The notes below the pieces were generated by a model. It saw only the letters and a list, made by a program, of their open reading frames with translations. It had not been told where the DNA came from and did not search any database. A DNA stretch of 64,000 nucleotides from Mesopusillimonas faecipullorum. Its GTDB lineage: Bacteria; Pseudomonadota; Gammaproteobacteria; Burkholderiales; Burkholderiaceae_B. Numbering within the stretch: position 1 is the stretch's first letter; each line of letters opens with the position of its first letter. Made by a program: the position numbers and the translations under genes. The DNA lies in NCBI RefSeq assembly GCF_020539505.1, contig NZ_JACDXW010000006.1:177335-241334 (forward strand), given 5' to 3'. This document shows positions 8,911 through 15,999 of this stretch, piece after piece.

Positions 8911-9356
8911 GCCTGTGGCTTATCAGCTAGATCAAACAAGCTGGTAGCCGTCAGCTCAAGCACCAGTTCATCGTGCTGATCAAACAATCTCCATGTCCAT
9001 TTCAGTATTCCCAATTCGGGACGGGACGTGGAACGACGCACAGACAACACCGTGGTTTCCATGCGTAGCGCATCGCCGGGCCGCACAGGCTTAGTCCATC
9101 GCAAGTCTTCAATACCCGGAGACCCAAAAGCCTCTGAATCATGTAAAGCCACGTCCACCAGCATGCGCATGGCCAAGGCACAGGTCATCCAGCCACTACC
9201 AATCAATCCTTCCCAGCGACCTTCTTGGGCACGCTGTGGGTCGGTGTGAAACCACTGTGGGTCGTAGCGTCTGGAGAACGCCAACATTTCTTCTTCTCCG
9301 ACCACGACAGGTGGATGGGTGATGACCATGCCTTCCTTAAACGCTGCGAACTTCAT
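8907..9356 (-). CDS. MaoC-like (hot-dog) enoyl-CoA hydratase/dehydratase
   Basis: The 149-residue protein has the MaoC dehydratase layout: EEEMLAFSRRYDPQWFHTDP near residues 22-41 carries the Asp and His of the hydratase motif, followed by GLIGSGWMTCALAMRMLVD and VRPGDALRMETTV. Family members hydrate enoyl-CoA thioesters. AGGAGAG precedes the ATG. It lies immediately beyond the terminator of the boxCBA operon, on the same strand. A role in the lower benzoate pathway (hydration of dehydroadipyl-CoA intermediates) is possible but unproven. It may have its own promoter or receive read-through. Confidence 0.8.
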   Translation of the reverse strand: MKFAAFKEGMVITHPPVVVGEEEMLAFSRRYDPQWFHTDPQRAQEGRWEGLIGSGWMTCALAMRMLVDVALHDSEAFGSPGIEDLRWTKPVRPGDALRMETTVLSVRRSTSRPELGILKWTWRLFDQHDELVLELTATSLFDLADKPQA

Positions 9357-9400
9357 ATGCTTGTCTCTCCTGGATAAACTTGTCTATCGTGAATTCAGCG

Positions 9401-9430
9401 AAAAAAGGCCACGACAAAACTGCCGTGGCC
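9401..9430 (-). terminator. rho-independent terminator after boxA
   Basis: On the minus strand GGCCACG (9430-9424) pairs with CGTGGCC (9413-9407) around a 10-base loop and is followed directly by TTTTTT (9406-9401). It starts 27 bases after the boxA stop and should end the boxC-boxB-boxA transcript. Confidence 0.8.
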
Positions 9431-9456
9431 CTTCTGGGGTGAGCAAACAAACGAGA

Positions 9457-10713
9457 TCAATAGGTCTCGAAATGCAAGCGCCCTTGTGCCTTGAGTTGCT
9501 CATGCAATTGGGGCCAATTCTGCCCGGCTTGCGTGACAATATCACGCAAAGCTTCGAGCACACCTTTCTCCATGCCTTTCAAGCCACACACGTACAGGCA
9601 GGTCTCGTCGTCGTTGAGCAGTTTGACGACATCGTCGGCACGCTCGCGGATAAGGTCTTGTACATACTGCTTAGGCTGCGTGGGCGAACGCGACAAGGCC
9701 AAGTTGATGTCGATGAAATCTTTGGGCAGGTTCATCAAAGGGCCGAAATACGGCAGCTCTTTTTCAGAACGCGCACCAAAGAACAACATCAGCTTACCGT
9801 TGAACTCGTCCTTTTTAACCAGGCGGCGGCAGTGCTCTGTCATGGCGCGCATAGGAGCCGAACCGGTACCCGTGCAGATCATGATGAGATTGGAGTTAGG
9901 ACGATTGGGCATCAAGAATGTGCTGCCAAACGGCCCGATCACCTTGACCGTGTCGCCCTTTTTAAGGTCGCACAGGTAATTGGAGCACACCCCACGCACG
10001 GGATTGCCATCGTAGTCGGACGTTACACGCTTGACTGTCAGGGACAAGTTGTTATAGCCGGGGCGCTCGCCGTCGCGCGGACTGGCAATGGAGTACTGGC
10101 GGGCATGGAAGCCACGACCGGAATCATCGGTGCCAGGAGGGAAGACAGCCAAAGACTGGCCTTCCAGCACAGGGAAAGGCGTGTTGCCGAAATCCAGCAC
10201 GATGTGATGGATGGCGTTATCGGTGGTGTCGTCTGTAAGACGATAGTTGCCCGCAACCGTGGCGGTGGTGACGTTTTTGTGAGTGTAGAGATTCACATAC
10301 GGGTGCGCCGCGGACCATGGCGGCACATTGGCACCGGCAGCCGTAGAAGGCAGGCCTTCCAGGTCGGCATTGGGGTCATCGCTAGTCGCTGCTTGCTGCG
10401 CCGGCGCTGCAGCAGTATCCCCGCCTTCCGGCAAATCAGCCTCTTCTTCGGGCAAAGACGTCCAACTGAACTGGTCTTCCAAGGAATAAGAAGCCTCGGC
10501 TCGCACGCGTATCCAGTGGTCGATGGAGCCCGTAGGACAGGGGGACACACACGCCATGCAATGGTTGCAGATATCAACGTCTACGACGTAATTATTCGAG
10601 TCGTGCGTAATAGCGTCGACGGGACACATTTCTTCGCACGTGTTGCAGCGGATGCAGACCTCTGGGTCGATCAAATGCTGCTTGATGACGATGCTTTCTG
10701 TTTGTACTGTCAT
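9457..10713 (-). CDS. boxA: benzoyl-CoA 2,3-epoxidase, reductase subunit BoxA
   Basis: BoxA is the NADPH-dependent reductase that passes electrons to BoxB for epoxidation of benzoyl-CoA. The 418-residue product begins with two [4Fe-4S] ferredoxin motifs, [12 protein letters not shown] and [12 protein letters not shown], within the first 70 residues. An Ala/Pro-rich linker follows, then a ferredoxin-NADP reductase-like module with [12 protein letters not shown] (FAD), [10 protein letters not shown] (NADP) and a C-terminal aromatic residue. I chose the ATG at 10713, preceded by GGAG 8 bases upstream. A longer in-frame start at 10767 lacks a site. It is the last gene of boxC-boxB-boxA and is followed by a terminator. 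Confidence 0.96.
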   Translation of the reverse strand: MTVQTESIVIKQHLIDPEVCIRCNTCEEMCPVDAITHDSNNYVVDVDICNHCMACVSPCPTGSIDHWIRVRAEASYSLEDQFSWTSLPEEEADLPEGGDTAAAPAQQAATSDDPNADLEGLPSTAAGANVPPWSAAHPYVNLYTHKNVTTATVAGNYRLTDDTTDNAIHHIVLDFGNTPFPVLEGQSLAVFPPGTDDSGRGFHARQYSIASPRDGERPGYNNLSLTVKRVTSDYDGNPVRGVCSNYLCDLKKGDTVKVIGPFGSTFLMPNRPNSNLIMICTGTGSAPMRAMTEHCRRLVKKDEFNGKLMLFFGARSEKELPYFGPLMNLPKDFIDINLALSRSPTQPKQYVQDLIRERADDVVKLLNDDETCLYVCGLKGMEKGVLEALRDIVTQAGQNWPQLHEQLKAQGRLHFETY

Positions 10714-10877
10714 TTTTGTTTCTCCGACGCTGTCCATTTTGGGGCGGCTCCGAGCAAGGCCCGGCATGCCCTAAGGGTCTGGCCAACCTGACCCAAAAGG
10801 CCGACCGGCTGGGCTTGGGTATCCTACATCAGCATACCCCAGCGTCGCCAGGCCGGCCTGGAATTACAGCTTCACAA

Positions 10878-10911
10878 CGGGCCTCTAGGCCCGCCGGAAG
10901 CAATACTTCCG
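10878..10911 (-). other. two hairpins in the boxB-boxA spacer
   Basis: CGGGCC/GGCCCG (10878-10883 with 10888-10893) and CGGAAG/CTTCCG (10895-10900 with 10906-10911) form two adjacent perfect small stems within the 219-base gap between boxB and boxA. Neither has a U-tract. They may act as an intercistronic processing or stability element that sets the BoxB:BoxA ratio. The rest of this gap shows no gene. Confidence 0.45.
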
Positions 10912-10932
10912 CTTCAACAGGAACGCAGATGC

Positions 10933-12360
10933 TTAGTTGAAACGCACATATTGGAAATCAATCGGTTGACGGTTGATGCCGATGACGGGAGGAGCGATCC
11001 AGTTGGCAAACTTACCTGGTTCGACCACACGGCCCATCAGCGAAGCCACAAAAGCGCGGTCTTCATCGGTGGGCAGCCAGTCATTGACGTGGTTGTTCCA
11101 TTGATCTTCGCTCAACACTTGACCGTCTGGCGAAACCTTGACGCCCGACAGCGAACCGATCTTGCGGTTGAACGCCTTGTGCGGCACGGTAAGACGGAAG
11201 TCGATGCCGTGCTTTTCCAGAACCTTGTTCCAGCGGCTAACGCCGGCAACGGTATCCTTGATGAAGTCGTCGCGCAGCACTTCGTTCAGTGCGTTGAGCA
11301 TAGGCACTTCGATTTCTTTCAGTTCACCGTTGACCACCTGCAGAATCTTGTAGGTGTCGTTGTTCAGGCGGTGATCATCCGTGCGCTTGCCTTCTTCGTA
11401 GCGGCCTTTCAGACCAGCCGAGTAGAAGATAGCAGCGTTGGAAGACTGATCCGCACCAAACAAGTCGATGGTGACGCTGTAATGGAAGTTGATATAACGC
11501 TGAATGGTCTGCAGATCAATGACGCCGGCTTTACGCAGGGCTTCTGGGTCATTGGTCTTGAGCTCGTTCATGACTTGAGCCGTACGCTGCAGTACACGCG
11601 AAACGCCCGATTCGCCCACGAACATGTGGTGCGCTTCCTCGGTCAGCATGAACTTGGTCGTGCGGGCCAGCGGATCGAAGGCGGACTCGGCCAGCGCGCT
11701 GAGCTGGAACTTGCCATCGCGGTCGGTGAAGTACGTGAACATGTAGAAGGCCAGCCAGTCAGGGGTCTTCTCGTTGAAGGCGCCCAGAATGCGGGGGCTG
11801 TCTTCGCTGCCCGAGTTGCGCTGCAACAGCGCATCGGCTTCTTCGCGGCCATCACGACCGAAGTAGCGGTGCAGCAGGTAGACCATGGCCCACAGGTGGC
11901 GGCCTTCTTCGACGTTGACCTGGAACAGGTTGCGCAGGTCATACAGCGAGGGCGCGGTCAGGCCCAGGTGACGTTGCTGTTCGACCGAAGCAGGCTCGGT
12001 GTCGCCTTGCGTCACGATGATGCGGCGCAGGTTGGCGCGGTGCTCGCCGGGAGCGTCCTGCCACACGTCGCTGCCCATGTGCTCGCCGAAGTGGATCTTG
12101 CGCTGGCCGTCCTGCGGCGTCAGGAAGATGCCCCAGCGGTACTCGGGCATTTTGACGTAGTCGAAGTGGGCCCAGCCGTCGGGCTGCACGCTGACTGCGG
12201 TGCGCAGGTAGACGTCCATGTTCTGCGAGGCTTCAGGGCCCATGTCCTGCCACCATTGCAGGTAGTTGGGCTGCCAGTGTTCCAGGGCGCGCTGCAACGT
12301 GCGGTCGCTGGACAGGTTGACGTTATTGGGAATTTTTTCCGAGTAATTAATGCCTGACAT
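10933..12360 (-). CDS. boxB: benzoyl-CoA 2,3-epoxidase, oxygenase subunit BoxB
   Basis: BoxB is the class I diiron oxygenase that converts benzoyl-CoA to 2,3-epoxybenzoyl-CoA with O2 and electrons from BoxA. The 475-residue length matches the family. Two diiron ligand motifs are clear: EEGRH at 151-155 and EEAHH at 241-245, each with the Glu-x-x-His arrangement. A GGAG site lies 9 bases before the ATG. It follows boxC with a GC-rich hairpin in the 75-base gap. This enzyme makes the pathway oxygen-dependent yet CoA-bound, and distinguishes it from ring-dihydroxylating benzoate catabolism. Confidence 0.97.
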   Translation of the reverse strand: MSGINYSEKIPNNVNLSSDRTLQRALEHWQPNYLQWWQDMGPEASQNMDVYLRTAVSVQPDGWAHFDYVKMPEYRWGIFLTPQDGQRKIHFGEHMGSDVWQDAPGEHRANLRRIIVTQGDTEPASVEQQRHLGLTAPSLYDLRNLFQVNVEEGRHLWAMVYLLHRYFGRDGREEADALLQRNSGSEDSPRILGAFNEKTPDWLAFYMFTYFTDRDGKFQLSALAESAFDPLARTTKFMLTEEAHHMFVGESGVSRVLQRTAQVMNELKTNDPEALRKAGVIDLQTIQRYINFHYSVTIDLFGADQSSNAAIFYSAGLKGRYEEGKRTDDHRLNNDTYKILQVVNGELKEIEVPMLNALNEVLRDDFIKDTVAGVSRWNKVLEKHGIDFRLTVPHKAFNRKIGSLSGVKVSPDGQVLSEDQWNNHVNDWLPTDEDRAFVASLMGRVVEPGKFANWIAPPVIGINRQPIDFQYVRFN

Positions 12361-12398
12361 GTCGAGGTGCTCCGGTATTTATCTATGTAATGAAGGGA

Positions 12399-12419
12399 CG
12401 CGCCGCACGGGGCGGCGCG
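12399..12419 (-). other. GC-rich hairpin between boxC and boxB
   Basis: CGCGCCGC (12399-12406) and GCGGCGCG (12412-12419) form a perfect 8-base stem with a 5-base loop, 17 bases after the boxC stop. No U-tract follows, so it is more likely an mRNA stability or partial attenuation element than a full terminator. Confidence 0.5.
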
Positions 12420-12435
12420 CAATGCCTTACCAGCG

Positions 12436-14118
12436 TTAGACACGGTTCCAGTCGAAGCTGGGTTTTTCGCCCTTGCCGTACAACTTCAGGGCCCCTTTAT
12501 CGCCCGATGCGTTCGGACGATAGAAAATCCAGTTCTGCCATGCGGACAGACGACCGAAGATACGGGTCTCCATGGTTTCCTTGGAGTTGAAACGCAAGTT
12601 GGCTTCAAGGCCGGTCAAGGAGTCGGGTGACAAAGCAGCGCGCTCTTCGAACATGATGCGCAGTTCGTCTTCCCAATCCAGGCTGTCCATTGCATAGGTG
12701 ACCAGACCCAGGGCTTCGGCCTCGTTGGCCGACAGGGGTTTGCCCAGGGTTGCCTTGATGGCGTTGATGGCCTCGTCTTCTTCGTAGAAGCGGCGTGCAA
12801 TGCGGCTTTGCGCAGTCACCATCGGGAAGGTGCCGAAGTTGATTTCGTCAACAGCGATACTGGCGGGCTGTTCGGCATCGGGATCGTCCAGCATGTAGCT
12901 GCGGTCGCAAGCCAAGGCCAATTCAAGCAAAGTACCGACAAAGCACGAACCGGGCTCGATCAGGGCAAACAAGGAACGCGAGGTGACATCGAGGCGAGCC
13001 AGCGTACGGCGCAGCATGCCCGTGGTTTCACGAACGAACCAGTTATCAGCGTATTGAACCAGCGTAGCGTCAGCAGCCAGGACCTTGGCAGCATCGCCCT
13101 GCGTACGGAACACCCACGTACCGATTTCCAGTTCGTTGGTGCGCAGTTGCAAGATAGCGTCGTCAAGTTCGCGTGCAACTTGCAGCGGCCACCAAGCCAC
13201 ACCTTGAGCCAGGATATCTTCGAGGCTGGAAGGTACGTTTTCAGGCGCACGCACCGTGATGTTAGCCAGACGCTTGCTACGATCGATTTGAACGCTGACG
13301 AATTGGTATTCCAAGCCATCGGCAGAATCGGTGCGCTGCACTGGCGTCAGTTGAACACCCTTGGCATCGGCAGGACGGTCGCTCTGGGCAGCCAATTCAA
13401 GCGCACGCTTTTGCACGCTTTCAGCGAACTGGGCGGGTTTGATGACTTCATCGACCAAACGCCAGTCTTTGGCACGTTGACCGCGCACACCCTCGACCAG
13501 GGTGCAGAAAATGTCGGCACGGTCGTGACGCACTTTGCGCTTGTCGGTGACGCGTGTCAGCCCACCAGTACCAGGCAGAACGCCCAGCAGGGGAACTTCA
13601 GGCAGCGACACAGCGGAGGAACGGTCATCCACCAACAGAATTTCGTCGCAAGCCAAGGCCAACTCGTAGCCGCCGCCGGCGCAAGCACCGTTAACGCCTG
13701 CGATGAACTTCAGGCCGCTGTAGCGACTGGAGTCTTCGAGACCGTTACGGGTTTCGTTGGTGAATTTGCAGAAATTGACCTTCCAGGCGTGGGAAGACAA
13801 GCCGAGCATGAAAATATTGGCACCGGAACAGAAAATCCGGTCCTTGGCGCTGGTCATGACAACCGTGCGAACTTCAGGGTGTTCGAAACGGATGCGTTGC
13901 ACAGCGTCGTGCAATTCGATGTCAACACCCAGGTCATAGGAGTTGAGCTTAAGCTTGTAGCCCGGGCGCAGGCCACCGTCTTCGGATACATCCATTGCCA
14001 AAGTGGCAACGGGGCCGTCGAACGTCAGTTTCCAATGTTTGTATTGGCTGGGGTCGGTGCGAAAATCAACACGCGTAGCCGCATTTTGTTCGGCATTGGC
14101 ATTGACAGCTTGATTCAT
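12436..14118 (-). CDS. boxC: 2,3-epoxybenzoyl-CoA dihydrolase BoxC
   Basis: BoxC opens the ring of 2,3-epoxybenzoyl-CoA hydrolytically, giving 3,4-dehydroadipyl-CoA semialdehyde and formate. The 560-residue protein contains two crotonase-like halves. The first shows FCSGANIFMLGLSSHAWK and GACAGGGYELALACDEILLVDD; the second has IEPGSCFVGTLLELALACD. That double-crotonase arrangement and length are specific to BoxC. AAGGAGA precedes the ATG. It is the first structural gene of the boxCBA operon, transcribed from the promoter at 14193-14221. Confidence 0.96.
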   Translation of the reverse strand: MNQAVNANAEQNAATRVDFRTDPSQYKHWKLTFDGPVATLAMDVSEDGGLRPGYKLKLNSYDLGVDIELHDAVQRIRFEHPEVRTVVMTSAKDRIFCSGANIFMLGLSSHAWKVNFCKFTNETRNGLEDSSRYSGLKFIAGVNGACAGGGYELALACDEILLVDDRSSAVSLPEVPLLGVLPGTGGLTRVTDKRKVRHDRADIFCTLVEGVRGQRAKDWRLVDEVIKPAQFAESVQKRALELAAQSDRPADAKGVQLTPVQRTDSADGLEYQFVSVQIDRSKRLANITVRAPENVPSSLEDILAQGVAWWPLQVARELDDAILQLRTNELEIGTWVFRTQGDAAKVLAADATLVQYADNWFVRETTGMLRRTLARLDVTSRSLFALIEPGSCFVGTLLELALACDRSYMLDDPDAEQPASIAVDEINFGTFPMVTAQSRIARRFYEEDEAINAIKATLGKPLSANEAEALGLVTYAMDSLDWEDELRIMFEERAALSPDSLTGLEANLRFNSKETMETRIFGRLSAWQNWIFYRPNASGDKGALKLYGKGEKPSFDWNRV

Positions 14119-14182
14119 GAGAGGTCTCCTTGATGGCTGGATCTGGCTCAGCCTGACGGCTTGACATCACGCCAGATGGGTG

Positions 14183-14279
14183 TGCAGGATGCATGATAAT
14201 GCCAACAAAACATCAGGTCAAGCCATTTCATGCATAAAAATGCATTATCACTGCATGCACCTTCGTGCAGTTTCATGCA
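14183..14279. promoter_or_regulatory. TGCA-box array, probable BoxR operator
   Basis: Eight TGCA boxes occur in 97 bases at 14183, 14190, 14231, 14241, 14252, 14256, 14266 and 14276. Two lie at or just downstream of the -10 of the boxC promoter, and six lie upstream of its -35. Three neighbouring pairs (14231/14241, 14256/14266, 14266/14276) are spaced by exactly six bases, a 10-base helical period. TGCA boxes with six-base spacing are the operator type known for BzdR/BoxR regulators, so these are very probably BoxR sites. Confidence 0.75.
14193..14221 (-). promoter_or_regulatory. sigma-70 promoter of the boxCBA operon
   Basis: On the minus strand TTGACC (14216-14221) is separated by exactly 17 bases from TATCAT (14193-14198), giving a predicted start near 14186 and a leader of about 67 bases before boxC. 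The -10 runs straight into a TGCA box (14190-14193). This is the best promoter match seen in the window. Confidence 0.72.
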
Positions 14280-14327
14280 TGTGAATGGGGCAAGAGCAAA
14301 AAACCTCACGCCGCCGCCCTTTTTGCC

Positions 14328-15260
14328 CTATGCAGGCAAGCCTACCAACTCGCGCACATGGGTGCGCAATTGAACAAAGGTAGCCTCCAGGCCACCAGGC
14401 TGGCTGGTAGAGCAAACGAAATCCGCCTTGGAATAGAAAGCCTCGCGACTGGCCAAAATGCGGCGCAAGTCGTCCATGGCCTCGCTATTACCCGCCATGG
14501 GCCGGAAGTCACCCTGAGCCTGAACGCGGGCCATGTGGTCTTCGGGTGAAGCTTTCAACCAAATGCTGTAGCAATGGGTCAGCATCAAGTTCATGGTGGC
14601 CGGTTCGGATACCAAGCCCCCTGGCGTTGCCAACACCATATCAGGGTATAACTGAAGCGCCTCTTCGAGCGCACGACGCTCGTAACGACGATAGGCCGTG
14701 GGCCCGTAAAGACTATGTATTTCGAGAATGCCGCAACCGGCGACACGCTCGATTTCGGTACTGAGTTCGATGAAGGGATAACCGATATCTTCGGCCAGCA
14801 GACGACCCAAGGTGGATTTGCCAGCGCCACGCAAACCAACCAAAGCAATCTGGCGCATGCGATCGCGTGGCTGTGCAGCGGATTGACCGGCAAACAACTC
14901 GGAAAGATGCTCACGTGCCCGCTGCAAATCGGCCTCGCTGCGATTGATGAGCAATTCGCGGATGAGCAGCCATTCTGGCGACGAAGTCGTGACGTCGCCC
15001 ACCAGCTCCGCCATTTCACAGTTAAATGCCTTGGTAATCTGCAGCAGCACCAGCACCGACACGTTACCCATGCCGCGCTCGAGATTAGCCAGATGACGCT
15101 CAGAGACGCTGGCCGCAACGGCGAGTTCCTTGCGCGTCATTCCACGCCGAGCGCGTAACCGGCGCACCCGTTCGCCCAAAGCGAACAGATAACTATCCTT
15201 GTCTGCCTCCGCCAAGGACACCGCAATCGTGTCATTCACGTTTTGTGATTTATTTTTCAC
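14328..15260 (-). CDS. boxR: BoxR/BzdR-type regulator: XRE HTH fused to shikimate kinase-like domain
   Basis: The 310-residue protein has the distinctive BzdR/BoxR architecture. An N-terminal XRE helix-turn-helix spans about residues 28-85 (RVRRLRARRGMTRKELAVAA, SVSERHLANLERG), then a linker, then a shikimate-kinase-like domain with a P-loop GLRGAGKST at 142-150. In characterised relatives benzoyl-CoA binds the kinase-like domain and relieves repression. The start is a GTG at 15260 with AGGG 10 bases upstream. It lies upstream of boxC on the same strand, separated by the TGCA-box array, and is divergent from the DUF4863-boxD-ligase run. Autoregulation is likely, since its own -10 overlaps a TGCA box. 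Confidence 0.95.
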   Translation of the reverse strand: MKNKSQNVNDTIAVSLAEADKDSYLFALGERVRRLRARRGMTRKELAVAASVSERHLANLERGMGNVSVLVLLQITKAFNCEMAELVGDVTTSSPEWLLIRELLINRSEADLQRAREHLSELFAGQSAAQPRDRMRQIALVGLRGAGKSTLGRLLAEDIGYPFIELSTEIERVAGCGILEIHSLYGPTAYRRYERRALEEALQLYPDMVLATPGGLVSEPATMNLMLTHCYSIWLKASPEDHMARVQAQGDFRPMAGNSEAMDDLRRILASREAFYSKADFVCSTSQPGGLEATFVQLRTHVRELVGLPA

Positions 15261-15289
15261 CCAGATAAACCCTAGGAAATGGCTCGGTA

Positions 15290-15320
15290 TGCATTATAGT
15301 GCTTGACAGACGGAAACAAA
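15290..15320 (-). promoter_or_regulatory. candidate boxR promoter overlapping a TGCA box
   Basis: On the minus strand a perfect TATAAT (15293-15298) runs directly into TGCA (15290-15293), 30 bases before the boxR GTG. The upstream -35 is weak (TTGTTT at 15314-15319 with a 15-base spacer, or TTTGTT with 16). The -10/TGCA overlap repeats the layout of the boxC promoter and suggests autoregulation. Confidence 0.5.
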
Positions 15321-15331
15321 AGGCCTACTTT
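15303..15331 (+). promoter_or_regulatory. candidate promoter for the DUF4863-boxD-ligase-transporter run
   Basis: On the plus strand a perfect TTGACA (15303-15308) is followed after 17 bases by TACTTT (15326-15331), a weak -10. The predicted leader is about 105 bases and contains one TGCA box at 15387-15390. It is back to back with the boxR promoter. Confidence 0.4.
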
Positions 15332-15443
15332 TCCTCCTTCTGCCCTAAGTGGGTGACAAAAGATGTAGATGAGGTCCATCGGTGTCTGCACGCGCTGATT
15401 CTGCGCTAGTGTAAGCGCCGACCTCCCGTAATAGGAAGCCCCC

Positions 15444-15914
15444 ATGAGCCAAATCGAAAAATTCCAGACCCTGATCCAGGAAATAACCGATTTCATCGGC
15501 GACAAGCCGCTCGACCGTTCCCTGCAAGCGCAACTGAATGAGCGCTTCCCCTGTAAGGGCGAGGTCTACGAGCGTATTTTCGACACCTGTCGTACAGGCA
15601 TCAGCGAAGGCTGGATGTGCCAGTACGAAGGCGGCGGCGTGCGTTACGGACGCGTCATCAAACCCACTCCAGCCATCAACGGTTACTCGGTCGATGTCGT
15701 CGACATGCAAGACATTGCAGGCCCCCACCATCGCCACCCAAATGGCGAAATCGATCTGATCATGCCTCTGGACGAGACGGCAGAGTTCGACGGCAACCCG
15801 GCCGGCTGGCTGGTTTACGGCCCTGACTCGGCCCATAGCCCTACTGTCTCAAAAGGGCGTGCCCTTGTGCTGTACTTGCTGCCCGAAGGCAAGATCGAGT
15901 TCACTCGCCACTGA
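15444..15914 (+). CDS. DUF4863 / hydroxylaminobenzoate lyase-like protein of the box cluster
   Basis: The 156-residue protein resembles the DUF4863 family, to which 4-hydroxylaminobenzoate lyase (PnbB) belongs as far as I recall. The C-terminal half looks like a small cupin-type barrel: HHRHPNGEID carries three His and a Glu that could bind metal, followed by PLDETAEFDGNPAGWLVYGPDSAHSPTV. It is soluble with no signal peptide. AGGAAG precedes the ATG. It is the first gene after the divergent boxR promoter region and precedes boxD and the benzoate-CoA ligase, so it is probably coregulated with the pathway. Its reaction in this cluster is unknown; it may process a substituted benzoate or a by-product. 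Confidence 0.7.
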   Translation: MSQIEKFQTLIQEITDFIGDKPLDRSLQAQLNERFPCKGEVYERIFDTCRTGISEGWMCQYEGGGVRYGRVIKPTPAINGYSVDVVDMQDIAGPHHRHPNGEIDLIMPLDETAEFDGNPAGWLVYGPDSAHSPTVSKGRALVLYLLPEGKIEFTRH

Positions 15915-15999
15915 TCCCTCTAAGCCGGCTGCCCTCCACCTCCAATCCATTTACATCCGGTAGCAGAACAGCCGCTTCCAGCCCTGGACAACTGAAACT

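Noticed and set aside
9319..10791. 490-codon open frame on the plus strand opposite boxA
   Set aside because: It is the shadow of boxA codon usage. BoxA is certain from its ferredoxin motifs and ribosome site.
10951..12357. 468-codon open frame on the plus strand opposite boxB
   Set aside because: It spans almost exactly boxB in antisense, caused by avoidance of TTA, CTA and TCA codons in boxB. It shows no motif or independent signal.
12808..14133. 441-codon open frame on the plus strand opposite boxC
   Set aside because: Antisense shadow of boxC with no recognisable domain.
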